From CAZYFH01 sp965249175 (lineage in GTDB: Bacteria > Acidobacteriota > Vicinamibacteria > Vicinamibacterales > UBA8438): a DNA stretch of 64,000 nucleotides. Positions within the stretch are counted from its first letter, which is position 1, and every line of letters starts with the position of its first letter. Below, in pieces: positions 55,933-64,000 of this stretch. A model generated the notes under the pieces. That model worked only from the letters and a program-made list of their open reading frames with translations, made no database searches and was not told the DNA's origin. The translations under genes were made by a program, and so were the position numbers. The stretch covers positions 5,704,001 to 5,768,000 of the forward strand of contig OZ252227.1 in NCBI GenBank assembly GCA_965249175.1, read 5' to 3'.

Positions 55933-58485
55933 CTACCTGCGATTCGGGTTCGGGTTCGGGTTCGGGCTCGGATTCGGGTTCGGACCACGCCGGCTGCCCC
56001 GGCTCAGCGCTTCGATGACCTCTCGACGGACCTCCGGGTTGCTCGAATCCATCAACCCCACGAGCGCGTCCATGGCCTGATCGCCGCCGATGCGTCCGAG
56101 TGCCTCGACGACCTCCTCGAGGGCCTCCCCCTCGACGAGATCAACCGCCGTGATCAGACCGTCGACCGCGCGCTCGTCACGGATGCGGCTGAGCGCCCAT
56201 GCGACCTGTTCCTGGGTCTCTACTTCGGAATCGCGCAACGCGGCGACCAGACCCTCCACTGATGCCGGACTCCGAATCATTCCCAGTGCCCACGCCGCCT
56301 GCTCGCGCACCTCCTGGTCAGGATCGCGCAGCCCGCCAACCAGCGGTGGGACGGCCTCGGCGTCACGGATCATCCCGAGTGCCCACGCCGCCTGCTGGCG
56401 TACGTCGGGCTCGGCATCGTCGAGCGCGCGTCCGAGCGCCGGCACCGCCTGCGCATCGCGGATCCGACCGAGGGCCCACGCGGCCTGCTCCCGGACATCC
56501 GGCTCGGCATCGTCAAGTGCGCGTCCGAGCGCCGGCACCGCTTCCGCGTCGCGGATCCGTCCGAGTGCCCACGCGGCCCGCTCGCGCACCTCGGCGGCCT
56601 CGTCTCCAAGCGCCATCCCGAGCGCGGCCACCGCATCCCCCACACGATGACGGCCCAGCGCCTGCGCCGCGCGCTCGCGCACTTCGGCGTCGGAATCACT
56701 CAGCGCCCCGATGAAGGCCTCGACGAGACGCGGCTCGAGCGCGCGACGCGTCTCTGGGTCGTGGTCGTGTTGGTCCTGTCCGGAGCTGAAGTCGAACTGG
56801 AACGCGTCGGACCAGTCGTTGTCGGTCCAGTTCCACTGGCCGTCGGACCAGTCCCACTGTCCGAAGGCCCGTTCGTAGGACTGCTCGTAGTAGCGATACA
56901 GCGCGTCGGCGTCGACACCCTCCCACGCGCGCTCAACCTCGCGGAGCGCCCGTTCGCGCGCCTCCTCGGCCGGACTGCGCGCCTCGGTTTGCGCCTCGAT
57001 GCTCGCGCGTTGCTGCGCGGTCTGCTCGGCGCCCGTCGCAACGGCGGCACCGCTGCTGCTCCAACTGCGACTCCGGCTGCGGCTCCAGCTCCGACTGCTG
57101 CTGTGGCTCTGGCTCGCAACCTCGTCTCCCTGCCCAACGACCGGCTCGCCGGCCGGTGCGGGGGGCGCGGCCAGGCCCGTGGCGGGTCGCGCGCTCGCGA
57201 TCGGCGCACCGTCGGGCGCGACCGGACGACCCGTGATCGCCGTAGCGCGTGCGGCGCGCGGCAACGTCGAATCAACTTCGCCCACGTGAGCGCGACGTTC
57301 TGTCGTCGCCACGTCGACGACGGTCTCGGTTCGGGCCACGGCCCGCTCGGTTCGCGTAGTCGGCGTCACGGCCGAAACGACCACCGCCGCGCCGGAGAGC
57401 GTGACAACGGCAACCATCGCTGCCGCCCGCGGGAAGGCGCGCCGCGCCGTTGGGTCCAGAATCGCGAGCAGGCGACCCTCGAGCTGCGAGCGCTTCGCCA
57501 TGGCGACGGCCGCCGGGGCGCTTAGCGCCGGCGCACGGAACGCGCCGGCGATCTCGAGCAGATGGCCTGCGTAGACTGAGGGCCGCGTGCCCATCCGCAA
57601 CACCTCGTCGTCGCAGGCGCGCTCGCGCTCGACGCGAAGGCGATACGCGCCGATCCATACCATCGGATTGAACCAGTAGATGGCGCAGACCACCTGCGCA
57701 ATGAGCTGCGTAACGACGTCGGCGCGTCTGACGTGCGCAAGCTCGTGCTGCAAGACGACCGTCTGTCGTTCGGTCGACCAATCCGACGAGGCAGCCGGCA
57801 GCAGTACCACTGGCCGGCGCCATCCCCACGTCATCGGGATGACCGCGCGGCGGCTCACGAGCAGACGCACCGGACGCTGGATGTCGAGACGCGCGCACCC
57901 ATCGTGCAGGAGGGCGAGCACGCCACCGCGCGTCACTGCTGACGAGTGGCGGGACAGCCGTTGCATGCCCAACACGCCAACGAGTGACCGCGCCAGGAAC
58001 GCCGCGGCGCCGAGGAGCCATACCCCGAACAACATCGAACCCAACCCGATCTTCGGCTGTGGACCGGGCGCAGGCCCGGGTGGCGGAGTCCGACGACCCG
58101 CCTCACTGGCCATCGGGGTGGGCGGCGGGGCCGGGGTCGACCTTGTCGATGTCGATGGGGCCGGCGTGATCGACCCGCTCGTCTGCGGGGCGACCCTCGT
58201 GGCGACGGCGGGGGGTCCGTCGAATGTGGACACCGCCACCGCCGGGCCTGGGACGTGCGTCGGCAACACGGCGGCGACGGCCGCCGGGACCGGGAACGGG
58301 ACCGCCGGCATCAGCGCGCCGGCCAGGGGCAACACGAGTCCGCCCGCAAGCGCGAGCGTCCAGACCAGATGCCGCAACGCCGCGGATCGGTGTCGCAGCA
58401 CGAAGGCGAGCACCGCCGCGAGTCCCAGCAACGCGGTGGACCGGACCGCCGCCTCGATCACAGTGGGCATCCAGAGCGCGCTCAT
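55933..58485 (-). CDS. M56/BlaR1-type sensor metalloprotease fused to HEAT repeats
   Basis: 850 residues. Membrane helices at the N-terminus (LGLAAVLAFVLRHR, LALAGGLVLPLAGAL), then a Pro/Thr linker and third helix. The zinc site HELAH is at 247-251 with the downstream ERERACDDEVL acidic region of the M56 family. After a span at about 360 come a Ser/Arg/Trp-rich tract (about 458-478), a Trp/Asp-rich tract (WDWSDGQWNWTDND) and about eight PBS-lyase/HEAT repeats (585-830). The tail is PNPNPSPNPNPNPN. It probably cleaves BlaI and signals wall stress; the HEAT part likely binds a partner. No penicillin-binding sensor domain is seen. Confidence 0.9.
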   Translation of the reverse strand: MSALWMPTVIEAAVRSTALLGLAAVLAFVLRHRSAALRHLVWTLALAGGLVLPLAGALMPAVPFPVPAAVAAVLPTHVPGPAVAVSTFDGPPAVATRVAPQTSGSITPAPSTSTRSTPAPPPTPMASEAGRRTPPPGPAPGPQPKIGLGSMLFGVWLLGAAAFLARSLVGVLGMQRLSRHSSAVTRGGVLALLHDGCARLDIQRPVRLLVSRRAVIPMTWGWRRPVVLLPAASSDWSTERQTVVLQHELAHVRRADVVTQLIAQVVCAIYWFNPMVWIGAYRLRVERERACDDEVLRMGTRPSVYAGHLLEIAGAFRAPALSAPAAVAMAKRSQLEGRLLAILDPTARRAFPRAAAMVAVVTLSGAAVVVSAVTPTTRTERAVARTETVVDVATTERRAHVGEVDSTLPRAARATAITGRPVAPDGAPIASARPATGLAAPPAPAGEPVVGQGDEVASQSHSSSRSWSRSRSRSWSSSGAAVATGAEQTAQQRASIEAQTEARSPAEEARERALREVERAWEGVDADALYRYYEQSYERAFGQWDWSDGQWNWTDNDWSDAFQFDFSSGQDQHDHDPETRRALEPRLVEAFIGALSDSDAEVRERAAQALGRHRVGDAVAALGMALGDEAAEVRERAAWALGRIRDAEAVPALGRALDDAEPDVREQAAWALGRIRDAQAVPALGRALDDAEPDVRQQAAWALGMIRDAEAVPPLVGGLRDPDQEVREQAAWALGMIRSPASVEGLVAALRDSEVETQEQVAWALSRIRDERAVDGLITAVDLVEGEALEEVVEALGRIGGDQAMDALVGLMDSSNPEVRREVIEALSRGSRRGPNPNPSPNPNPNPNRR
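55937..55986 (+). repeat. GGGTTC hexanucleotide repeat
   Basis: Several tandem GGGTTC units, some varied to GGCTCG or GGATTC. On the minus strand they encode the alternating Pro-Asn tail of the BlaR1-HEAT protein. Such repeats are slippage-prone, so the copy number may vary among strains or assemblies. Confidence 0.8.
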
Positions 58486-58487
58486 CC

Positions 58488-58868
58488 CTACCGTCCTTCC
58501 TGCCGAGCCTTGTCGATCAACTCGGAAAGCCGTTTCAGGTCCGCCCCGGAGAGCGTCGCCTGATCGAGCAGCGCGGCCACCGCCTGCTCGGCCGATCCCT
58601 CGAAAAACGTCTGCACAACCTGCGTGAGCGCCGAGCGGCGGGCCTTCTCACGCGCAAGCGTCGGCATGAACACGTACCGCGGCCCCTGACGCGTGTGGCG
58701 CACGTGGCCCTTCCCCTCCAGCACGCGGAGCAACGCGCGCACCGCCGAGTAGCTCGGCGGGTCGGGAAGCGCCTCGAGCACCTCGGCGGCTGTCGCCTGT
58801 CCGCGCTGATAGACGATGTCCATGAGCTGCCGCTCGCGGCGCGAGAGATGCTTGTGTGTCTGTGTCAT
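58488..58868 (-). CDS. BlaI/MecI/CopY-family repressor
   Basis: 126 residues. Winged helix: LSRRERQLMDIVYQRGQATAAEVLEAL, YSAVRALLRVLEGKGHV, HTRQGPRYVF. The C-terminal dimer helices contain the usual cleavage region. BlaI represses the blaR1-linked operon; loss by BlaR1 proteolysis derepresses it. The blaR1 gene starts two bases after the stop. A Shine-Dalgarno sequence is not obvious. Expected operator: the palindromic region at 58899-58933. Confidence 0.92.
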   Translation of the reverse strand: MTQTHKHLSRRERQLMDIVYQRGQATAAEVLEALPDPPSYSAVRALLRVLEGKGHVRHTRQGPRYVFMPTLAREKARRSALTQVVQTFFEGSAEQAVAALLDQATLSGADLKRLSELIDKARQEGR

Positions 58869-58898
58869 TGGACGAAGCCTCGACTCCAGCCGTTGGAT

Positions 58899-58933
58899 GT
58901 GCTAAAAAACCAACAGTGCTGTAAAATTAGCAC
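58899..58933. promoter_or_regulatory. candidate BlaI operator region
   Basis: GTGCTAA and TTAGCAC form outer arms of an inverted repeat with a 21-base centre. Inside, ACAG and CTGT (58913-58922) form a BlaI-like ACA-TGT dyad. The region is AT-rich and lies between the divergent blaI (58868) and padR (59017), so it may control both. The exact box is not proven. Confidence 0.5.
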
Positions 58934-59016
58934 CGGTGGGAGTCGATGTCAACCCCCTTGACAGGTCACCGCGGGCTTGGTCAAGCTTCTTGTAGATTCT
59001 CTAGGGGAACGCACCC

Positions 59017-59346
59017 GTGGCGCCGAAATCCGACCTGTTGCGTGGCACGCTGGACATGCTCATTCTCAAGACGCTGGTCCCCGGCCCGCGGCACGGATGG
59101 GGGATCTCACAGCGTATCCAGCAGGTCTCTGACGCGGTGCTGCAGGTCAATCAGGGCTCGCTCTATCCGGCGTTGCATCGACTCGAGCAGCAGGGGCTCA
59201 TCGTGGCGTCGTGGGGCAACTCGGAGAACAACCGGCAAGCGAAGTACTACTCGCTCACGCGGGCTGGGCGGAGGCAACTCGTAGACGAGACCGAGCATTG
59301 GTCGCGGGTTGCGGGGGCGGTCGCGCGAGTACTGGAAACGGTGTAG
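59017..59346 (+). CDS. PadR-family transcriptional regulator
   Basis: 109 residues from a GTG at 59017, with AGGGG nine bases upstream. PadR winged helix: LLRGTLDMLILKTLVPGPRHGWGI, SLYPALHRLEQQGLIVA, KYYSLTRAGRRQL. This is the short PadR type usually found beside ADOP permeases and MacAB-like pumps in acidobacteria, acting as a repressor of efflux genes. It is followed by the membrane fusion gene and divergent from blaI. A consensus TTGACA at 58958-58963 lies upstream, but no matching -10 at normal spacing was found. Confidence 0.92.
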   Translation: MAPKSDLLRGTLDMLILKTLVPGPRHGWGISQRIQQVSDAVLQVNQGSLYPALHRLEQQGLIVASWGNSENNRQAKYYSLTRAGRRQLVDETEHWSRVAGAVARVLETV

Positions 59347-59414
59347 CCGGGACAGAAGTGAAGAGAAACCCGGAGCGCCTCGAATACGTCTAACCAACAC
59401 GCAAGGCCAGCGGC

Positions 59415-60668
59415 ATGGATATCGCCAGACCTGACATCGCGCGGAAGAAGAAGATCAGACAGAGCATCTACGTTGTGATCGCGACGGTGGCGGTCATTCT
59501 TGTCAGTGTGTTCGTGCAACAGCTGCAGCCCGCCGCGCCGCGCGTCGATAGGGACACGGTCTACCTCGGGGAGGTGGAGCGCGGGCCCATGGTCCGTCAG
59601 GTGCGGGGCACAGGCACCCTCGTCCCGGAGGAGATTCGCTGGATCCCGGCGACGACCGAGGGCAACGTAGAACGGATCGTCATCGACCCGGGAGAGGCCG
59701 TGAACGCCGGTTCGGTCATCCTCGAGCTGAGCAACCCCGAACTGGAGCAGACCGCCATCGAAGCCGAGTTAAACCTGAGGGCAGCGCAAGCACGCTACGG
59801 CAATCGCGAGGTCGAGCTCGAGAGCCAGCTGTTGGCACAACGCTCGGCGCTGGCCACGGTCGAGGCGGCGCTCATCATGGCGCGGCTCGACGCCAAGGCC
59901 GATGCCGAGCTCGCGAAGGACGGCCTCGTCTCGGACATCCAGCTTCAACAGAAGCAAGCGACGCAGCAGGAGTTCGAAACGCGGTTCCTCCTCGAGCAGG
60001 AGCGACTGCAGATGTCGGAGAACACGATGGACGCGCAGCTCGCCGTCGAGCAGGCGGAGGTCGACAGGCTGCGCACGCTGTGGGATCTACGCCTCGATCA
60101 GGTGGCCGACCTCAAGGTGCGAGCCGGCATGCGGGGCGTGCTGCAGCAGGTGCCAGTCGACGAAGGGCAGCGCGTCACGGCGGGAACCAACCTCGCACGG
60201 GTCGGCGACCCGACGGTGCTGAAGGCCGAGCTACGCGTCGCCGAGACGCAGGCGAAGGACATCGAGTTCGGACAGGTCGCGTCGATCGATACACGGAACG
60301 GGATCATTCCCGGTCACGTAGTACGGATCGACCCGGCGGTCGAGAACGGCACCGTGACCGTGGACGTTGCCCTCGATGGTGAGTTGCCGCGTGGCGCCCG
60401 CCCGGACCTGACGGTCGACGGCACGATCGAGCTCGAACGGCTCGACGAGGTGGTGTTCGTCGGGCGCCCGGTCTTCGGTCAGGAAGAGAGCACGGTCAGC
60501 TTGTTCAGGTTGGACGCCGAGGGCGACGGGGCGACGCGCACCCGCGTTACGCTTGGTCGGGGGTCGGTGAGCGACATCGAGGTCGTTGAGGGCCTCCAAC
60601 CTGGTGACCGCGTCGTGCTGTCGGACATGTCGGCCTGGGACGATTTCGACCGGGTGCGTTTGAACTGA
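59415..60668 (+). CDS. HlyD/MacA-type membrane fusion protein
   Basis: 417 residues. One N-terminal membrane helix (YVVIATVAVILVSVFV, 19-34), a lipoyl-like half (GNVERIVIDPGEAVNAGSVIL), a long helical hairpin (about 120-240, rich in Glu, Gln, Arg), and the barrel VRAGMRGVLQQVPVDEGQRV. A C-terminal membrane-proximal domain ends LQPGDRVVLSDMSAWDDFDRV. It would bridge an inner-membrane permease to the outer membrane. It lies between the PadR gene and the ABC ATPase gene. No permease is encoded in this strand's cluster. Confidence 0.92.
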   Translation: MDIARPDIARKKKIRQSIYVVIATVAVILVSVFVQQLQPAAPRVDRDTVYLGEVERGPMVRQVRGTGTLVPEEIRWIPATTEGNVERIVIDPGEAVNAGSVILELSNPELEQTAIEAELNLRAAQARYGNREVELESQLLAQRSALATVEAALIMARLDAKADAELAKDGLVSDIQLQQKQATQQEFETRFLLEQERLQMSENTMDAQLAVEQAEVDRLRTLWDLRLDQVADLKVRAGMRGVLQQVPVDEGQRVTAGTNLARVGDPTVLKAELRVAETQAKDIEFGQVASIDTRNGIIPGHVVRIDPAVENGTVTVDVALDGELPRGARPDLTVDGTIELERLDEVVFVGRPVFGQEESTVSLFRLDAEGDGATRTRVTLGRGSVSDIEVVEGLQPGDRVVLSDMSAWDDFDRVRLN

Positions 60669-60708
60669 CATCGGCGCAGCCCCCGTCTACAGCTGAGGAG
60701 ACGCCACC

Positions 60709-61407
60709 GTGACCGACGTGCAATCGCTGATCAGCCTCCAGAGCGTGACAAAGGTGTTCTACACCGACGAGGTCGAAACCCACGCGCTGGCCGGGATCGA
60801 CCTCAATATCCGCAACGGCGAGTACATCGCGATCTCGGGGCCCTCGGGGTGCGGCAAGTCGACGCTGCTGTCAATCCTGGGACTACTCGACTCGCCCACC
60901 GACGGGAACTACACACTGAACGGCCGGCCGGTGGCGCAGCTCGCCCAGGCGGACCGGGCGCGCACTCGCAACCGCGAGATCGGGTTCATCTTCCAGAGCT
61001 TCAACCTGATCGGTGACCTCACGGTCTACGAGAACGTGGAGCTGCCGCTGACCTACCGCGGCATGAAGCCGGCCGACCGCAAGCAGCGCGTCACGCAGGC
61101 GCTCGAAAAGGTGGAGATGGCGCATCGTGCCAAGCACCTGCCGAGCCAGCTCTCGGGTGGCCAGCAGCAACGGGTGGCCGTCGCACGGGCCGTGGCCGGC
61201 CAACCCTCCATCTTGCTGGCGGACGAGCCGACGGGCAACCTCGACTCGAAGAACGGCGAAGCCGTCATGGGGCTGCTCAAGGGGCTGCATGACGAGGGGT
61301 CGACCATTTGCATCGTGACGCACGACCCGCGCTACGCGGAACATGCCGAGCGGGAGATCCACCTGTTCGACGGCAAGGTCAGCCCCGAGGCCGTGGCCCA
61401 CGCCTAA
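60709..61407 (+). CDS. MacB/LolD-type ABC transporter ATPase
   Basis: 232 residues from a GTG at 60709, with GAGGAG upstream. Walker A GPSGCGKST (44-52), signature LSGGQQQR near 147, Walker B ILLADEPTGNLD near 168, and H-loop VTHD near 204. The length and sequence match ATPases that serve FtsX-like permeases (MacB, LolD, ABC-type efflux). It is 40 bases after the membrane fusion gene. The two ADOP permeases in the divergent cluster, which carry no ATPase, are the likely partners. Confidence 0.94.
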   Translation: MTDVQSLISLQSVTKVFYTDEVETHALAGIDLNIRNGEYIAISGPSGCGKSTLLSILGLLDSPTDGNYTLNGRPVAQLAQADRARTRNREIGFIFQSFNLIGDLTVYENVELPLTYRGMKPADRKQRVTQALEKVEMAHRAKHLPSQLSGGQQQRVAVARAVAGQPSILLADEPTGNLDSKNGEAVMGLLKGLHDEGSTICIVTHDPRYAEHAEREIHLFDGKVSPEAVAHA

Positions 61408-61456
61408 CCCCTGCTAAGATCGTCCTCGTGGTCGTCGGCTCACGGCCAGTGGCGCG

Positions 61457-61993
61457 ATGGGGGATGACAAACGACGCGAACCGCGCGTCTCGGTTGCGAC
61501 TGACGTGTGGATCGGCATCCACGGGATGTGGGTGCATACCGCCGAGCAGCTCCGCGACCTCAGCGTAGGAGGAGCCTTCGTCGTGCCGTTCGACGGGCTC
61601 CGCCCCGGCGGCCTGCTCGACGTCAAGTTCAAGCTGCCAGGCGACGACCGCGAGATCCTGTGCTCGGCCATCGTCCGCCACACTGGTGGGGGCGACGGCA
61701 TCGGCATCCAGTTTCTCGATCTCCCAACCAACCGAGAAGTCCCGCATCGAGGCTTTCGTCGGCACTCACGACCCACCACGGCGCCGCGGGCGACTGAATC
61801 CACCGCGCCCTCGCGTGGGCGTCGCCCAGACACCTGCTCGCGCGCAGGAGCTCAGGGCGAGAGGCGCGCGCCATGGATCGGGATCTCCATGACGACGCCC
61901 GACGGACCGCGCACCGCGACGCGGTCCGCAGCGATCGTGACGACCGAAACGCACCGAGGCGGTCGCCTTCGCCAACGACGCGATCATTCATGA
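61457..61993 (+). CDS. PilZ-domain protein, probable frameshift near its end
   Basis: The first 95 residues form a PilZ domain: DDKRREPRVSVATDVWI with the RxxxR c-di-GMP-binding motif, and LSVGGAFVVPFDGLRPGG in place of the D/NxSxxG motif. After FLDLPTNRE the reading frame should continue RIEAFVGTHD, which is found in a neighbouring frame from about 61735, ending at 61892. The open frame instead runs on to 61993 with low-complexity Arg-rich sequence, probably not native. It likely binds cyclic di-GMP. The 3' part overlaps an antisense GspB-like gene. Confidence 0.7.
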   Translation: MGDDKRREPRVSVATDVWIGIHGMWVHTAEQLRDLSVGGAFVVPFDGLRPGGLLDVKFKLPGDDREILCSAIVRHTGGGDGIGIQFLDLPTNREVPHRGFRRHSRPTTAPRATESTAPSRGRRPDTCSRAGAQGERRAPWIGISMTTPDGPRTATRSAAIVTTETHRGGRLRQRRDHS

Positions 61994-62352
61994 CCGCGAG
62001 ACGGCGCTCCCCCCGCGTCAGGATCGCTTGCAGTGACGGGGCCGGTCCGATCTCCGGACCGCGCGATAACGCGTCGCCGGCAGTCGGTGCGTCAGTCGGA
62101 GCTTCAGGAACGGCGAGGCCGTCACGTGGGCCCGCCGGACCGCTCGATGGTGGCGGCATCGCCGCAGGCGCGCGTGCCGACCCGCGCTCGTCCACGGACG
62201 CCGGTCGAACGGGTCCCGCTTGGGTCACCGACGGTACGCGACGGTCGGCGACCCCGCACTTGGTACCCGAGCGCCCCAGTCAGGCCGACGACAAGACCCC
62301 ACAGCAGGTAGGACGCCGCCGAGAGGGGTTGCCCGTTCGGCACGCTCGTCAT
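61852..62352 (-). pseudogene. T2SS GspB-like assembly protein, two frameshifts
   Basis: The product is seen only by joining three frames. N-terminus MTSVPNGQPLSAASYL with one membrane helix (LLWGLVVGLTGALGYQ); shift near 62265; a Pro/Ala-rich linker (SARAPAAMPPPSS, DGLAVPEAP); PSLQAILTRGERRLAVMNDRVV; shift near 61945; then VVTIAADRVAVRGPSGVVMEI and PIHGARLSP. The helix-linker-T2SSB order is that of GspB, which anchors the secretin of type II systems. No other secretion genes are in the window. Its end overlaps the PilZ frame on the other strand. Confidence 0.55.
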
Positions 62353-62437
62353 CGTACCGCACGGATGCTCACCGGTTCGGCATTGCGTGGCCGGCGAACC
62401 CGACCGTTACGGTATGACCAGGAGTCGAAGGTGGACG

Positions 62438-63973
62438 CTATGCGCCCTCTGCGCTCGACAGCGCGTCTTTGTACTTGGCGACCGCGTCCTTGTAGTCTCC
62501 AGATGCACGCAGCGTGTCACCCTCATCGAATGAGTCCTGCGCATCGCTGATCTTGCCAGCATCTCCACCGCGAGCGATGGCGTCGGCGATGGCGGTCTCC
62601 GCGACGACGCGAGCGATGCCGGCAGTCTGGTCCATCAGTGATGCGCCCTCAACCGGGTCGAGGCCTTCGCCGACAGCGGCCTCCAGGTCCCCGACCGCCC
62701 CCTCGAGGTTGCCCATGGCGGCCTGGTTGTCGGGCGGCGAGGCGCCGATTTGCGCGAGAGCATCCTGAATCTTGCTGAGTGCGTCCGCCAGCTTGGCGGC
62801 GACTGGCGAGCCAGGGTTCGCATCGATGAAGAATTGGATACTCTCCTCAATGTTCTCAACGCCCTCTTCAGGCGTGCGCACGGTGACGGTGAACTGCTGC
62901 GAGGTGGCGTTCCCGCTGGCATCGGTCGCCGTCGCCGACCAGAACGACTGCCGGTCGGCCGAGATGATGACGCCCGGGTACCAGAAGTCAGGCGTTCCCC
63001 CAGGGGCGGTGTCGCCCGTTCCCGGTTCGTACGCCTGGATCATGTTGCCGTGCTGATCCAGTCGGTAAATCCTCGAGTAGGTCGCGACGAGCAACCCCCC
63101 TCGAGCGAGTTCTGGACGGGATCGTAGTTTCCCGGTGGCAGCACCCGGACGTCGAACACGAAGTCGTTCACGCCAAGAACCGGAAGCGGTGGACCGAACG
63201 GCTGCGCCACGGTCGGGTCGTTCACGTTGTAGACCATGACTTGCTTGTCGAACGAGGTGTAGACCATCGTTTCGCCATCCGACGCGAAATCCATCTTGTA
63301 GATGCCGCCGTTCGTGACCGGCGGTTGGTGAAAGCCGGTCACCGACAGCGGGTTCCCCTGCACGTGCGGGAGGTCAAAGCCCAGCATGGCGCCAGCGACG
63401 TCGACGTTCTCGTCCCAGAAATCCCCGAAGTAGTCATACGTCCCTAGCCACAGGCGGCGGCCCGGGCCGGTACCGTCAATCGCGAGCGCGTTGGGCGCCG
63501 CCGGGCCCCCCGGCGGGACGAAGTCCGCCGCCTTGATCCGGGAAACGATGTCGCGCACCGTAGGAGGACTCGGCATCGTCGGGGCGCTGTCGAACTGAGT
63601 GACGAAGCCGAACGAATCGGCCGTCCAGAGGTTGCCGGTGACCGGGTCGACGACACAGCCGGCCGCGAACCCCTCGACCGTGGGGTCATCAAAGAACCCG
63701 CGCGCTGGGTCCGCCGTGTCGCGAACGGCGATCCCGGGAAAGGAGTACCCGAGGGGGTGGGCCACGAGGTCGCTCTCCTCCCGCAGGATCACCCACTCGC
63801 CCGGGTTCATGCCCGGCCACCAGCTCGGCGCGCCGACACCGACGAAGACGTCGCCCATCTCCCAGGCGCCGGTGAAGTCGGGTGTGTTCTCCCACGGGTC
63901 GATCAGCGTCTGGCCCAACGTCGGCGCCGCGAACACGGCCGCCGCGGCCGCCGCGAGGAAGCCGTCTGTTCAT
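62438..63973 (-). pseudogene. secreted propeller-like protein, two frameshifts
   Basis: ATG 63973 opens MNRR and, after a shift near 63960, FLAAAAAAVFAAPTLGQ, giving a signal peptide. The main part reads IDPWENTPDFTGAWEMGDVFVGVG, with propeller-like NLWTADSFGFV and MVYTSFDKQVMVYN. Near 63095 a G run of six, where seven would restore it, shifts the frame to LVATYSRIYRLDQHG. The end has an immunoglobulin-like tail (TDASGNATSQQF) and a helical tail GDYKDAVAKYKDALSSAEGA. The family was not recognised; it is likely an exported surface or periplasmic protein. Confidence 0.6.
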
Positions 63974-64000
63974 TGATCCGAGCGCGATCCCTGCGGTTTG

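Noticed and set aside
55937..55986. GGGTTC repeats as telomere-like or CRISPR-like array
   Set aside because: There is no spacer structure; the repeats encode the Pro-Asn tail of the BlaR1-HEAT protein.

Overview
This GC-rich 64 kb window carries a gene complement typical of Acidobacteriota, most likely a Vicinamibacteria-type lineage. The evidence is the combination of two secreted cytochrome/DUF1592 plus DUF1552 pairs, secreted ankyrin proteins, PASTA-less Ser/Thr kinases fused to a beta-propeller, soluble PQQ dehydrogenases, tandem long MacB-like permeases (ADOP type) and PadR/BlaI regulators. The taxonomic call is an inference from gene content. No rRNA, tRNA, CRISPR array or replication origin was seen, and no stretch over 300 bases lacks a gene.

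Layout. 1-4776: DUF1552 (cut by the window edge) and DUF1592 on the minus strand, diverging from a secreted ankyrin protein. 4809-11804: a minus-strand run of an intact kinase-propeller, a VapBC-like toxin-antitoxin pair and a kinase-ATPase-TPR gene, the last three overlapping or nearly so. 11962-13248: a secreted PQQ-like beta-propeller. 13311-18862: a second copy of the DUF1552/DUF1592 and ankyrin divergent module, continuing into a haem c/lyase-like propeller, a NIPSNAP protein and a PQQ dehydrogenase (to 23578). 23592-27977: minus-strand housekeeping-like genes (DUF4440, a 34-residue membrane peptide, two methyltransferases, a glycosyltransferase, GrpB, DUF1801). 27994-29183: an IS630-type element with TA target duplication whose right end cuts a DUF2332 gene. 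30075-31485: creatininase-like gene and HigBA with a perfect 12-bp inverted-repeat operator. 31532-40940: two more kinase-propeller genes around ThuA and PQQ-sugar-dehydrogenase/CMD genes. 40960-45513: a small membrane protein and two tandem PQQ dehydrogenases separated by REP-like palindromes. 45664-49575: a 1303-residue multi-pass sensor-like protein of unknown function. 49590-58868: minus-strand operon BlaI, BlaR1-HEAT fusion, beta-lactamase-like hydrolase, and two ADOP permeases. 59017-61407: the divergent PadR, membrane fusion protein and ABC ATPase. 61457-63973: PilZ protein, a T2SS GspB-like gene and a secreted propeller protein.

How the genes may work together. Much of the window encodes periplasmic oxidative enzymes (haem c and PQQ proteins) without the PQQ biosynthesis genes or electron acceptors. 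The rest is signalling (kinases, BlaR1, the 1303-residue sensor) and export.

A caution applies throughout. At least 22 single- or double-base indels, plus two in-frame stops, interrupt otherwise conserved reading frames in eleven genes. Many lie in short homopolymers, so uncorrected long-read error is the leading explanation. Genes so affected are typed as pseudogene with the repaired product described, except the PilZ gene, which is left as CDS.
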